In this document: positions 9,584-19,957 of the stretch, in pieces
Position numbering within the stretch: the first letter of the stretch is position 1
Layout of the letters: every line of letters begins with the position of its first letter
Origin: Micrococcales bacterium
GTDB taxonomy: Bacteria > Actinomycetota > Actinomycetes > Actinomycetales > Cellulomonadaceae
Direction of reading: 5' to 3'
Length of the DNA: 41,420 nucleotides
Assembly: GCA_009785115.1 (NCBI GenBank)
Contig: WQWY01000021.1
Coordinates: 1-41,420 of the forward strand
Translations under genes and position numbers: made by a program
The notes under the pieces: model-generated
Told to the model about the DNA's origin: nothing
The model's database searches: none
What the model saw: only the letters and a program-made list of their open reading frames with translations

Positions 9584-10164
9584 TGACCGGCACCGACCCG
9601 ACCCGCCAGTGGCGTCGACGCACACAAGAGCGCCAGGCTGTCGTCTTCGGTGTCCTCTTCGCCACGCTCGCGATCATCGGCCTGGTCGGCGCGGCCGTCT
9701 ACACCGAGACCATCCGGCTGCCGTTTCTCAGCCGCCCGTTCTCGACCCCGGCCCCGGCGGCAGAGTCGCTCGTGCCCTGCCCGTCCGACGGGGCGCTGCC
9801 CGTCCTGCCGCAGGAGATCACGGTCAACGTACGCAACACCACGACCCTGACCGGGCTGGCCGGGCAGACGGCGGAGAACCTCCACGTCGCCTACGGCTTC
9901 GTGATCGGGACCACCGACAACTACAAGATGACCATCGCCGTCCCCCAGATCGTGTTCGGGCCCGAGGCTGTGGTCCAGGCCTACACCCTGCGCGGCTACC
10001 TGCAGAACGCCCAGCTCGTCTTCGACCCTGAGAGGCCCGGCACCGCCGTCGACCTGATGGTCAACCCCGACGGCGTCGAGCTGGCCGAGACGGTCGGCCT
10101 CGAGCCCGACGTCCCGCTCGCGGGAGCGGTCGGCTGCGTCCCGCTCGCTGACCTCGTCCCGTGA
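9583..10164 (+). CDS. LytR C-terminal domain (LytR_C) membrane protein
   Basis: The 193-residue product has a basic N-terminus (RQWRRRTQERQ), one membrane segment (about residues 20-42) and an extracytoplasmic LytR_C-type domain beginning at ITVNVRNTTTLTGLAG, the typical NGT-like strand-helix start of this domain. LytR_C domains occur at the end of LCP cell-wall ligases and as free proteins like this one; their role is not settled. ATG 9583 overlaps the upstream stop; GTG 9580 is the alternative. The 3' end overlaps the GT87 gene by 4 nt. Confidence 0.8.
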   Translation: MTGTDPTRQWRRRTQERQAVVFGVLFATLAIIGLVGAAVYTETIRLPFLSRPFSTPAPAAESLVPCPSDGALPVLPQEITVNVRNTTTLTGLAGQTAENLHVAYGFVIGTTDNYKMTIAVPQIVFGPEAVVQAYTLRGYLQNAQLVFDPERPGTAVDLMVNPDGVELAETVGLEPDVPLAGAVGCVPLADLVP

Positions 10165-11495
10165 CCCCTGCGCCCACGGGCCAGGCCGACGACCGCCAGA
10201 CGTCCGCGCCTGCCCCCGGCCGTCGACCGGTGCGGACGCTGACCTCGGGAAGGACCCCGACCACCGCCGTGGTGTGGGTGACGTTCGCCGTGGTCCACCT
10301 GTGGATCGCCTTCTGCGGGGTGGTGTGGATCCCCCAGGAGGTGTTCTGGGACCTGAGCCTCTACCGCTCCTGGATCTCCGAGGGCCTGCTCTCCGGTCAC
10401 TGGCCGGTGCTGGACGAGCCCTGGGTGTACCCCGCCGGGGCCCTGGTGCCTCTGCTGGCCGTCGGCGCGCTGCTCGGTGGTGACGACACCGCGTTCGCGG
10501 CGGGATGGACCGTCCTGGTCACCGCGCTGAACCTGGTCACCGTGGCCTGGCTGCTGCGTCGACCTGGGGGCCGGGCTGCCGCGACGTGGTGGATGGCCTT
10601 CGTGCTCGCCCTCGGGCCGGTGGCCGTCGGACGCCTCGACGCCCTCGTCCCCCCGCTGGCGATCCTCGCCCTGCTGGCCGTCGCCCGCCGGCCGAGGGTC
10701 GCGGCCGTCCTGCTGACGGTCGGTGCCTGGGTCAAGGTGGCTCCCGGTGCCCTGCTCCTGCCGGTGGTCGCGGCGCTCCGACGCCCGTGGCGTGATGCCG
10801 TCGTGCCGGCGCTGGTTGTCAGCGCGCTGGTCGTCGGGACGGTCGTGGCGCTCGGCGGCGCGGGGCACCTCACGTCGTTCCTGTCCGCCCAGGGCGGTCG
10901 GGGGATGCAGCTCGAGGCGGTCGGCGCCTCCCCCTGGTTGCTGTGGGGCCTGTTCTCGCCGTCGGTCGAGCGCGCGTTCGACCCCGACATCATCACCTTC
11001 GAGGTCTACGGCCCTGGGGTCACGGCGGCGGTGCTGGTGCTCGACGTCGTCTTCGTCGTCGCGACGGCCGTCACGGCCTGGTTGGTGTGGCGACGGCGGC
11101 GGGGCGGGGCCGACCCGTTGCCGGCTCCTGAGCTGCTCGCCCGCGGGTCGCTGCTGGTGATGCTCACCCTGATCGTGACCAACAAGGTGCTGTCCCCGCA
11201 GTACATCGTCTGGCTGGTCGCACCTGTCGCGGTGGCGCTGGCGCTGGGGCTGCCCGGGTGGCGACGCACCGCGTGGTCGGTGCTCGCGGTCGCCACGGCC
11301 ACCCAGGTCGTCTTCCCCTGGCTGTACGACGACGTGATCGACGGCTGGCCGTTCGCCACGCTGGTGCTCGTCGCCCGCAACGTCGCCCTCGTGGTGCTGT
11401 GGGTCGGTGCGGCCAGGGCGTGCCTGCGACCACCCAGCGCTGTCGAGGAACCAGGACAGCCGAGCCGGACCGAACCGGCGGCTGTCGGGGCCTGA
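10161..11495 (+). CDS. GT87-type polyprenol-phosphate-dependent glycosyltransferase (DUF2029)
   Basis: This 444-residue multi-pass membrane protein has roughly ten hydrophobic segments and an acidic first loop with DLSLYRSW after the first membrane helix, as in GT-C fold enzymes. The WVKVAPGALLLPVVA segment and the late TNKVLSPQYIVWLVAP segment are characteristic of the GT87/DUF2029 family, which includes mycobacterial mannosyl- and arabinosyltransferases that use polyprenol-phosphate sugars outside the membrane. The substrate cannot be told. GTG 10161 overlaps the LytR_C stop (GTGA), so the three genes from 9293 form one translationally coupled operon. Confidence 0.82.
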   Translation: MTPAPTGQADDRQTSAPAPGRRPVRTLTSGRTPTTAVVWVTFAVVHLWIAFCGVVWIPQEVFWDLSLYRSWISEGLLSGHWPVLDEPWVYPAGALVPLLAVGALLGGDDTAFAAGWTVLVTALNLVTVAWLLRRPGGRAAATWWMAFVLALGPVAVGRLDALVPPLAILALLAVARRPRVAAVLLTVGAWVKVAPGALLLPVVAALRRPWRDAVVPALVVSALVVGTVVALGGAGHLTSFLSAQGGRGMQLEAVGASPWLLWGLFSPSVERAFDPDIITFEVYGPGVTAAVLVLDVVFVVATAVTAWLVWRRRRGGADPLPAPELLARGSLLVMLTLIVTNKVLSPQYIVWLVAPVAVALALGLPGWRRTAWSVLAVATATQVVFPWLYDDVIDGWPFATLVLVARNVALVVLWVGAARACLRPPSAVEEPGQPSRTEPAAVGA

Positions 11496-11505
11496 GGGCC
11501 TGGTG

Positions 11506-12645
11506 TCAGAGCCCGACGGCGCCGAAGGCCGAGCCGAGGGCGAAGGTCGCGGCGGCCGCGCCCCACCCGATGGCCAGCTGACGCAGCGCCCGCCACAGCG
11601 GGGACGAGCCGGAGAGCACCCCGACGATCGCGCCGGTGGCGACCAGCGCGAACCCGACCAGCCCGGCCGACCAGACCACCGCCATCATGCCCTGGACGCC
11701 GAGCGCGTAAGGGATCACCGGGACGATGGCCCCGACGGAGAAGGCCGCGAACGACGAGCTCGCGGCGTGCCAGGCGGTGCCGACCACCTCGTCCCTGTCG
11801 TCCGACGGGGGGTCGTGCGGGGCGAGCACACCCTCGGGCAGCTCGGTGGAGGTCTCGAGCAGCGAGTCCGAGAGCAGGTGCATCCGCTCGTACTCGGCGA
11901 CAGAGGCGAGCACCGCACGGGCGCGGGCGGCGGCGTCCTCCGCCGTCATCCCCCGGGCGCGATAGACCAGCGCGAGCTCGTTGGCCTCAGCGTCCAGCGC
12001 GGCGAGCACCTTGCCCGACTTGCGCGACGGGCGTCCTGCGGCGAGCAGCTCGCGCTGAGAGCTCACCGAGACGTACTCCCCCGCACCCATCGACAGCGCC
12101 CCGGCCAGCAGCCCCGCCACACCGGTCAACAGCACCGTGGAGTGAGACACCCCGCTGGCGCCGATGCCCAGCACCAGGGCCAGGTTGGAGACCAGCCCGT
12201 CGTTGGCGCCGAAGACGGCTGCCCTGAAGGAGCCTGAGATCTGCTGGCGTCCGCGCCGGGCCAGGCCACGGATCACCTCGGAGTGGATCTCCTCGTCAGC
12301 GATCATCTGCGGGGTGACGTCGGCGTCGGTGCGGTTGGCCAGCCGCGTCTCGGCGCGCTGGGCGAGGGCGAGCACGAACAGCGACCCGAACCGGCGTGCC
12401 GCCCAGCCCAGCGTGCGCGTGCGCCAGGTGCCCTTGTGCGGAGCGCCGACGCGATCCCCGAGCAGGGCCAACCAGTGCGCCTCGTGACGACGCTCCGCCT
12501 CGGCCAGGGCGAGCAGGATCTCCCGCTCCTCACCCTCACGACGCGCGGCCAGGTCCCGGTACACCGCGGCCTCGGACCGCTCGTCGGCCAGGTGGCGCCG
12601 CCAGCGCCGGAGGTCGGCGCGGGAGGGCTCGCTGCTCACAGACAC
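11506..12645 (-). CDS. VIT1/CCC1-type metal transporter with N-terminal ferritin-like domain (MbfA-like)
   Basis: The 379-residue product joins a cytoplasmic ferritin-like helical domain (residues 1 to about 140, with metal-ligand-like E/H patterns such as LAEAERRHEAHW and ADEEIHSEVI) to a VIT1/CCC1 membrane domain with GSFRAAVFGANDGLVSNLALV and GALSMGAGEYVSV. Proteins of this architecture (MbfA in alpha-proteobacteria) export iron or manganese, the ferritin domain acting as sensor or loader. Five hydrophobic segments are visible. The start GTG/ATG at 12645 is well placed before the helical domain. It ends 10 nt from the convergent GT87 gene, and the MFS gene stands 16 nt upstream on the same strand, so both may be co-transcribed. 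Confidence 0.88.
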   Translation of the reverse strand: MSVSSEPSRADLRRWRRHLADERSEAAVYRDLAARREGEEREILLALAEAERRHEAHWLALLGDRVGAPHKGTWRTRTLGWAARRFGSLFVLALAQRAETRLANRTDADVTPQMIADEEIHSEVIRGLARRGRQQISGSFRAAVFGANDGLVSNLALVLGIGASGVSHSTVLLTGVAGLLAGALSMGAGEYVSVSSQRELLAAGRPSRKSGKVLAALDAEANELALVYRARGMTAEDAAARARAVLASVAEYERMHLLSDSLLETSTELPEGVLAPHDPPSDDRDEVVGTAWHAASSSFAAFSVGAIVPVIPYALGVQGMMAVVWSAGLVGFALVATGAIVGVLSGSSPLWRALRQLAIGWGAAAATFALGSAFGAVGL

Positions 12646-12661
12646 GGTTCGCTCACGAGCA

Positions 12662-13882
12662 TCATCCTCCCACCCGCGGCGCGATCCGCTCGGCCAGCCC
12701 GCTCGCCCTGGTCAGGGTCGGCATCGTGGCGAGCACGAGAACCCCGACCACGGCGCCGGCAGCGACCACCACGAGGAAGCCGCCGTGGGAGCCTGCCTGG
12801 TCGATCGCAGAGCCGGCCAGCGCCGCGCCCCCCGAGACGCCGACGACCAGCGAGGTCCCGACCCAGGTCAGCCCTTCGGTGAGGCGGTCGGGCGGGACGA
12901 TCCGCGTGACGAGGGTGGTCCCGGTGATCATGGTCGGGGCGATGGCCCCGCCGGCGACCACCATGACGATCGCGAGCTGTCCGAGCGATCCGACCAGCAC
13001 GAAGCTGCTCGCGCCGACCGCGAGCGCCACCCCCGACACCGCGAACCTGCGGGCCGGCGGCGACACCCACCTGCGGACGCCGTAGAGCAGACCCGCGACC
13101 AGGGAGCCCACCCCGAACGCGGCCAGCACGAGCCCTGTGAGCGGCCGCTGCCCCTTCTCGGTGGCGAACGCGACGGTCGCGACGTCGGCGGCGCCGAAGA
13201 TCACACCCATGGCCGAGAACACCACGAGCAGCACCACCAGCCCCGGGGAGCGCAGCACCGTGCGAGATCGCGCCCGACGGCCCGACGGGAGCGGTTCGGT
13301 GCGCCGCTGGGCGAGGAACCACCAGCCGCCACCCAGCATCGCGACGGCGGCTACCACCAGCCCCGCCGAGGGGTGCACCGCCGTCGCCGCCAGGGTGGCG
13401 AGAACCGGCCCGACGACGAACACCACCTCGTCGAGCACCGACTCCCACGAGTACGCCACGTGAAGGGGCCCGGGCTCACCGTCGAGCGTCACGGACCAGC
13501 GTGCGCGCACGAGCGCACCGAACGACCCCTTGCCCAGCCCGGCGACCCCCGCCGCCAGGAAGGCCCACCCCACGGCGGGCTGGGCGACCCCGACCGCGAC
13601 CAGCCCGGCCATCCCCACGCCGGACACGACCAGCGCGGGGCGCATCACCCGGGCCTGACCGTGCCTGTCGACCAGGGCGGCGAGCGCGGGGGCGGCGACC
13701 GCCGAGACGACCAGGTACACCGCGGCGACCTGCCCGGCCAGCGCGTAGCTGCCGTAGACGGCCTGCACCATGAGCACGGTGCCGATCCCGGCCATGGCCA
13801 TCGGCATCCGGGCGAGCAGGGCCGCGGTGGAGAAGGACACGGCCCCCGGGCGGGTCAGCACGTCGCGGTAGGGCCGAAGCAC
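12662..13882 (-). CDS. Major facilitator superfamily transporter
   Basis: The product has 406 residues when started at GTG 13882; the frame is open to 14098 but that extension is arginine-rich and overlaps the divergent acetyltransferase gene. About twelve hydrophobic helices and a central charged loop (RRTEPLPSGRRARSR) fit an MFS exporter. The substrate is unknown; the sequence resembles generic sugar- or drug-efflux members. It lies 16 nt upstream of the ferritin-like transporter gene on the same strand. Confidence 0.8.
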   Translation of the reverse strand: MLRPYRDVLTRPGAVSFSTAALLARMPMAMAGIGTVLMVQAVYGSYALAGQVAAVYLVVSAVAAPALAALVDRHGQARVMRPALVVSGVGMAGLVAVGVAQPAVGWAFLAAGVAGLGKGSFGALVRARWSVTLDGEPGPLHVAYSWESVLDEVVFVVGPVLATLAATAVHPSAGLVVAAVAMLGGGWWFLAQRRTEPLPSGRRARSRTVLRSPGLVVLLVVFSAMGVIFGAADVATVAFATEKGQRPLTGLVLAAFGVGSLVAGLLYGVRRWVSPPARRFAVSGVALAVGASSFVLVGSLGQLAIVMVVAGGAIAPTMITGTTLVTRIVPPDRLTEGLTWVGTSLVVGVSGGAALAGSAIDQAGSHGGFLVVVAAGAVVGVLVLATMPTLTRASGLAERIAPRVGG

Positions 13883-14028
13883 CCGACCAGCGTCCCACGT
13901 CGGTGTGAGGGGCCACGAACGCACAGGGCGTACCGCCGCCGTGCCTCTGACCTGCGCGGGCTCACCGACCGAGAATCGTTCACCCGCTCGCCGTGCGAGC
14001 GGCACGAGGTCTTGCGACCATCGTAAGC

Positions 14029-14376
14029 ATGGTTCTTGACGAGATGCTCGGTGACCTCGAGGTGCTCGAGGTGCCCGCTGCCCACAGGTTCGAGGCACGC
14101 GCGGCGGACGGCGAGCTGGTCGGCGTCGCCGAGTATCAGCAGATGGGCGACGCGATCGCCTTCACCCACACCGAGGTGCCTCCGGAGCACGGCGGGCACG
14201 GTGTCGCCTCACGGCTGGTCGGCGCCTCGATGGACCTCGTCCGCGAGTCTGGGCGTCAGGTGATCGCCTACTGCCCGTACGTGCGCGCCTGGCTGACCCG
14301 GCACCCCGAGTACCAAGACCTCGTGGCACGCCCACGCTCCCGGCAGGCACCCCGACCTGAGCAGACCCGGGCCTGA
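14029..14376 (+). CDS. Small GNAT-type N-acetyltransferase (YjdJ-like)
   Basis: The 115-residue product has the short GNAT core: RFEARAADGELVGVAEYQ, the HTEVPPEHGGHGVASRLV segment (acetyl-CoA pyrophosphate loop) and CPYVRAWLTRHPEYQDLV at the C-terminus. These are the marks of the minimal YjdJ/Gcn5-related family. The acceptor is unknown. ATG 14029 begins the core; ATG 14044 is possible. It is divergent from the MFS gene and ends 9 nt before the convergent pgm. Confidence 0.85.
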   Translation: MVLDEMLGDLEVLEVPAAHRFEARAADGELVGVAEYQQMGDAIAFTHTEVPPEHGGHGVASRLVGASMDLVRESGRQVIAYCPYVRAWLTRHPEYQDLVARPRSRQAPRPEQTRA

Positions 14377-14385
14377 CCCGCCGCC

Positions 14386-16056
<1,671 letters not shown>

Positions 16057-16234
16057 AGATCGATCCTCCCGCACCTACCCCCAGATGCACCCCGACGTCA
16101 CCGACCAGATCGCAGTTTCTTCTCCTCCGCACCGCCTGTGAGGGACCTCCGCCCCGGGGCCACGACCTGCCGGCTCACCGGTGACGCTCCGCCCGAGAGC
16201 GGGGCCGGGCACAGGTGCGGGTAGCCTGCGAGGC

Positions 16235-17128
16235 ATGGCCACTGGTGACTACGTCGCGCGTCCGTTCGAGGGACTCCCCGGGGAGCCGGACTGGATCGCG
16301 CTCAAAGAGCTCGTCCCGGCCGCGACGGCGACCGTGCGCACCACTGCGGAGCACGGCGCCCGCGACGTGCTCGTCACCACGGCGCTCCCGTCGGCGTGGG
16401 CGGCGCTGCACCGCACCGACGGGGTGCTGCTGCTCGCGCTGCAGACGGTCGGCGGCTCCGGCGACGCCAGCCGCGACCTGGCCACGGCCTTGCTGAAGGC
16501 GATGGAGGCCGAACCCGGCACGGCGATCGAGACCGTCGGGCAGCCGACCCCTGGTCCCCGCCTCCAGGACGTGCTGGACACCAGCGTGCCGTTCGAGGTG
16601 ACCGTGCACTCCTCGTTCGAGTACTGGCTCGACCCGACCGTCGAGCGCACCCCCGAGGTGACCCGCGCGCTGGAGGACGCCGACGCCGGCATCATGGACA
16701 GCGCCCGGCTCACCGGGGTCGACGCCGCCTACTGGACCCGGATGGGCGCCAAGGAGTACCTGCGCTGGGCCCAGACCGACGACGAGCAGACCGTGCTCGA
16801 CGGCCTGGCCCGCCTGCACACCCGATCGAGGCGAGAGAAGAGCGAGCTCGCTCGCTCTTCCGAGCCGATCGAGGGTGTTGAGCGCAGCGATCACGGCGCC
16901 CGGGTCTCGGCCATCGACGGTGGGCGATTCCTCGGCTACTTCCGCTCGTGCGGCCTGGTGGTCCCGGTGTGGGAGCTCGTCCGAGGCTCGGAGCCCGAGG
17001 ACGTCGAGGCGGCCATGGTCGACTTCGCGCCGAGATTCACCGCCGCCCTGGCGGACACCGCCCCCCTGGACGCGAACGCCCGCCGCGCCCGCGCCGGCCT
17101 CGTCGCCCGCCAGGTCACCCTGCGCTAG
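16235..17128 (+). CDS. DUF5926 family protein with an internal palindromic insertion
   Basis: The 297-residue product matches the actinobacterial DUF5926 family, with YVARPFEGLPGEPDWIALKE at the start and LVPAATATVRT after it; function is unknown. Around residues 197-219 the protein carries a charged segment (SRREKSELARSSE onward) between the conserved LARLH and the RFLGYFR...VPVWEL region. As I remember the family, these two parts are separated by only a few residues. The DNA there contains a 10-bp perfect hairpin (16837-16860) and REP-like GAGCGCAGCGA sequence, so a small repeat seems to have inserted in frame. The family's usual Lys/Arg-rich N-terminal tag is also absent. Confidence 0.82.
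   Translation: MATGDYVARPFEGLPGEPDWIALKELVPAATATVRTTAEHGARDVLVTTALPSAWAALHRTDGVLLLALQTVGGSGDASRDLATALLKAMEAEPGTAIETVGQPTPGPRLQDVLDTSVPFEVTVHSSFEYWLDPTVERTPEVTRALEDADAGIMDSARLTGVDAAYWTRMGAKEYLRWAQTDDEQTVLDGLARLHTRSRREKSELARSSEPIEGVERSDHGARVSAIDGGRFLGYFRSCGLVVPVWELVRGSEPEDVEAAMVDFAPRFTAALADTAPLDANARRARAGLVARQVTLR
16837..16860. repeat. Palindromic REP-like element inside the DUF5926 gene
   Basis: GAAGAGCGAG (16837-16846) is exactly complementary to 16851-16860 across a CTCG loop. Flanking CGATCGAG motifs occur on both sides (from 16823 and 16866), giving an imperfect larger palindrome of about 50-70 bp. It is read through in frame. Confidence 0.65.
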
Positions 17129-17138
17129 CGGCCGCCCA

Positions 17139-17180
17139 CCGGTGAGACGGCCAGACAGGCGGCTGCGAGGGTCTCACCGG
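17139..17180. terminator. Possible bidirectional terminator between DUF5926 and AEC genes
   Basis: CCGGTGAGAC (17139-17148) is perfectly complementary to 17171-17180 with a 22-nt loop, and lies between two convergent genes. No T-run is present. Confidence 0.5.
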
Positions 17181-17217
17181 CACCAGAGATCTCCTCACCG
17201 GCCGACGTCGGTGCGGC

Positions 17218-18138
17218 TCAGGGGTGGAGGACGGCGGTGAGGGCGAGGATCACCGGGACCGAGGCGAGGGTGCTGAGCAGGACGATGTCGCGGGTGAGGA
17301 TCTGCGCCTGGCCGTAGCGCGCGGCGAAGTTGTTCATGTTCTGAGCGGTGGGCAGGGCCGCCATGACCACGGCGGTGAACAGCAGGTGGTCGGGCAGGTT
17401 CAGCGCCCGAGCGACGAGGTAGGCCACCGCGGGCATCACCACCGCTTTCAGCCCGGTGGCCACCAGCACCGCACGGCGCGGCGAGCCCGGCGCCAGGGGA
17501 CGCTGCCCGCGCAGGGACATGCCGAAGGCCATGAGCACCATCGGCACCGCCGCCCCTCCGAGCACCTCCACCGGCGTGGCCACGACGTCGGGCACCGACC
17601 AGCCGCCCACGGCGACCACCGCGCCCAGGGCCGTGGCCGCCACCATCGGGTTGCGCACGGGCTGCGAGAGCACGTCGCGCACCCGCACCCGCCCACGGGT
17701 GGACAGGTCGAGCACCCCCAGGATGAACGGGGAGAACACCAGCACCTGCAGCAGCAGCTGCGGCACGACGTACTGGGCGTCGCCGACGATGTAGGTGGCC
17801 ACGGGGAGCCCGATGTTGTTGGAGTTCACGTAGGCGGCGCCCGCCGCGCCCATCGTCGTGCCCGCCAGCGGGGCCCGGAACCACAGCCGCGACGCCACCA
17901 CGTAGAGCGCGGCGGTCACGAGCGCGGCCACGGCAGCCACGAGGACGAACGACGAGAACAGGACGCTGACCTGCGCGCGGGAGACCACGGTGAACAGCAG
18001 CGCGGGCACCGCCACGAAGAACGCGACCCGGTTGAGCACCAGGCCGCCCTCAGGCGAGACCAGACGCGCGCGTGCGACCAGGTAGCCCGCACCGATGAGA
18101 ACACCGATGACGACGAACCCCGTGAACGCACTCAGCAC
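17218..18138 (-). CDS. AEC (auxin efflux carrier) family transporter
   Basis: The 306-residue product shows ten hydrophobic helices arranged in two halves with a short loop between, the usual AEC layout. YVNSNNIGLPVA and the ALPTAQNMNNFAARYG segment match the two conserved discontinuous-helix motifs of this family, which exports small organic anions. The substrate is unknown. GTG 18138 starts the first helix; the longer frame to 18270 would overlap the fba promoter and start. It is divergent from fba. Confidence 0.87.
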   Translation of the reverse strand: MLSAFTGFVVIGVLIGAGYLVARARLVSPEGGLVLNRVAFFVAVPALLFTVVSRAQVSVLFSSFVLVAAVAALVTAALYVVASRLWFRAPLAGTTMGAAGAAYVNSNNIGLPVATYIVGDAQYVVPQLLLQVLVFSPFILGVLDLSTRGRVRVRDVLSQPVRNPMVAATALGAVVAVGGWSVPDVVATPVEVLGGAAVPMVLMAFGMSLRGQRPLAPGSPRRAVLVATGLKAVVMPAVAYLVARALNLPDHLLFTAVVMAALPTAQNMNNFAARYGQAQILTRDIVLLSTLASVPVILALTAVLHP

Positions 18139-18262
18139 TCGTCCAGTCTGGACCCACGGCTTTGTGCGCGGGTGCCGGGGTGTGCGGAGTGTCTCGCGGA
18201 GCCAGGCGTGGAAGACTCGAGGACGACCCCGCACACCTCCGCCAGAGCAAGGAGAGCTCACG

Positions 18263-19282
<1,020 letters not shown>

Positions 19283-19516
19283 GCCGGCACGAAGCCCTGG
19301 CAGACGAAAAGCCCTGAGGATGCCCCTCGCGCCGCGTCCTGGTCCGCGTCTCGCGGGCCGGGACCGGCGGGGGCACGGGCATGGCCGCCCGCCCGATCAA
19401 ACCGGGCGACGAGGGGTCGTGATCGTTCACCCTACAGTGGTCGACGGTGTTGACGAGCGGGGTGAAGAACAGGTCACGAACAACCCTCGCTCGTGCACGA
19501 AATGGGACGATATGTC

Positions 19517-19888
19517 CTATTCGACGTCGTCTTCGACGTCCAGGAGCTCACCGATCCGGGTGACTTCGAGCAGGAAGCGCACGGTCGGCGGGACCCGGAG
19601 CAGACGCACGCGGTGGGGGCTGCGGATGGACAGCCTGGCGAGGAAAGCCACGCCCGAGGAGTCCATGAACGTCACGTGCCTGGTGTCCACCTCGATGGGC
19701 AGGCTCTGCCGCTGCGCCTCGGCGGTAGCCTCGGCCAGCTCGCCGACAAGATCGGCATCGACCTCGCCAGACAGCACGATGCGCGTACGGTCTGGCTCGA
19801 CCAGCACCTGGACGGCGCCAGGTTCTCCCAGCACCGAGGTACCACCGATCGGAGGCCCGCCGTTCGGGGGCCTGCTAGCGTCTCGCAC
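19517..19888 (-). CDS. STAS-domain anti-anti-sigma factor
   Basis: The 123-residue product has a Pro/Gly-rich N-terminal tail of about 25 residues and a STAS domain with the phosphorylation motif VTFMDSSGVAFL (Ser77 expected). In partner switching the unphosphorylated form binds a kinase/anti-sigma factor and frees the sigma factor. GTG 19888 follows AAGGAG with 4-nt spacing. It is divergent, by 69 nt, from the PAS-GAF-phosphatase-kinase gene, its likely partner. No sigma factor gene lies in the window. Confidence 0.88.
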   Translation of the reverse strand: MRDASRPPNGGPPIGGTSVLGEPGAVQVLVEPDRTRIVLSGEVDADLVGELAEATAEAQRQSLPIEVDTRHVTFMDSSGVAFLARLSIRSPHRVRLLRVPPTVRFLLEVTRIGELLDVEDDVE

Positions 19889-19957
19889 CGTGCTCCTTCC
19901 GACGGCCTCGCGTCAGCCAGACGCAGAGACCACTCATCACACCATGCACAGTAGACG

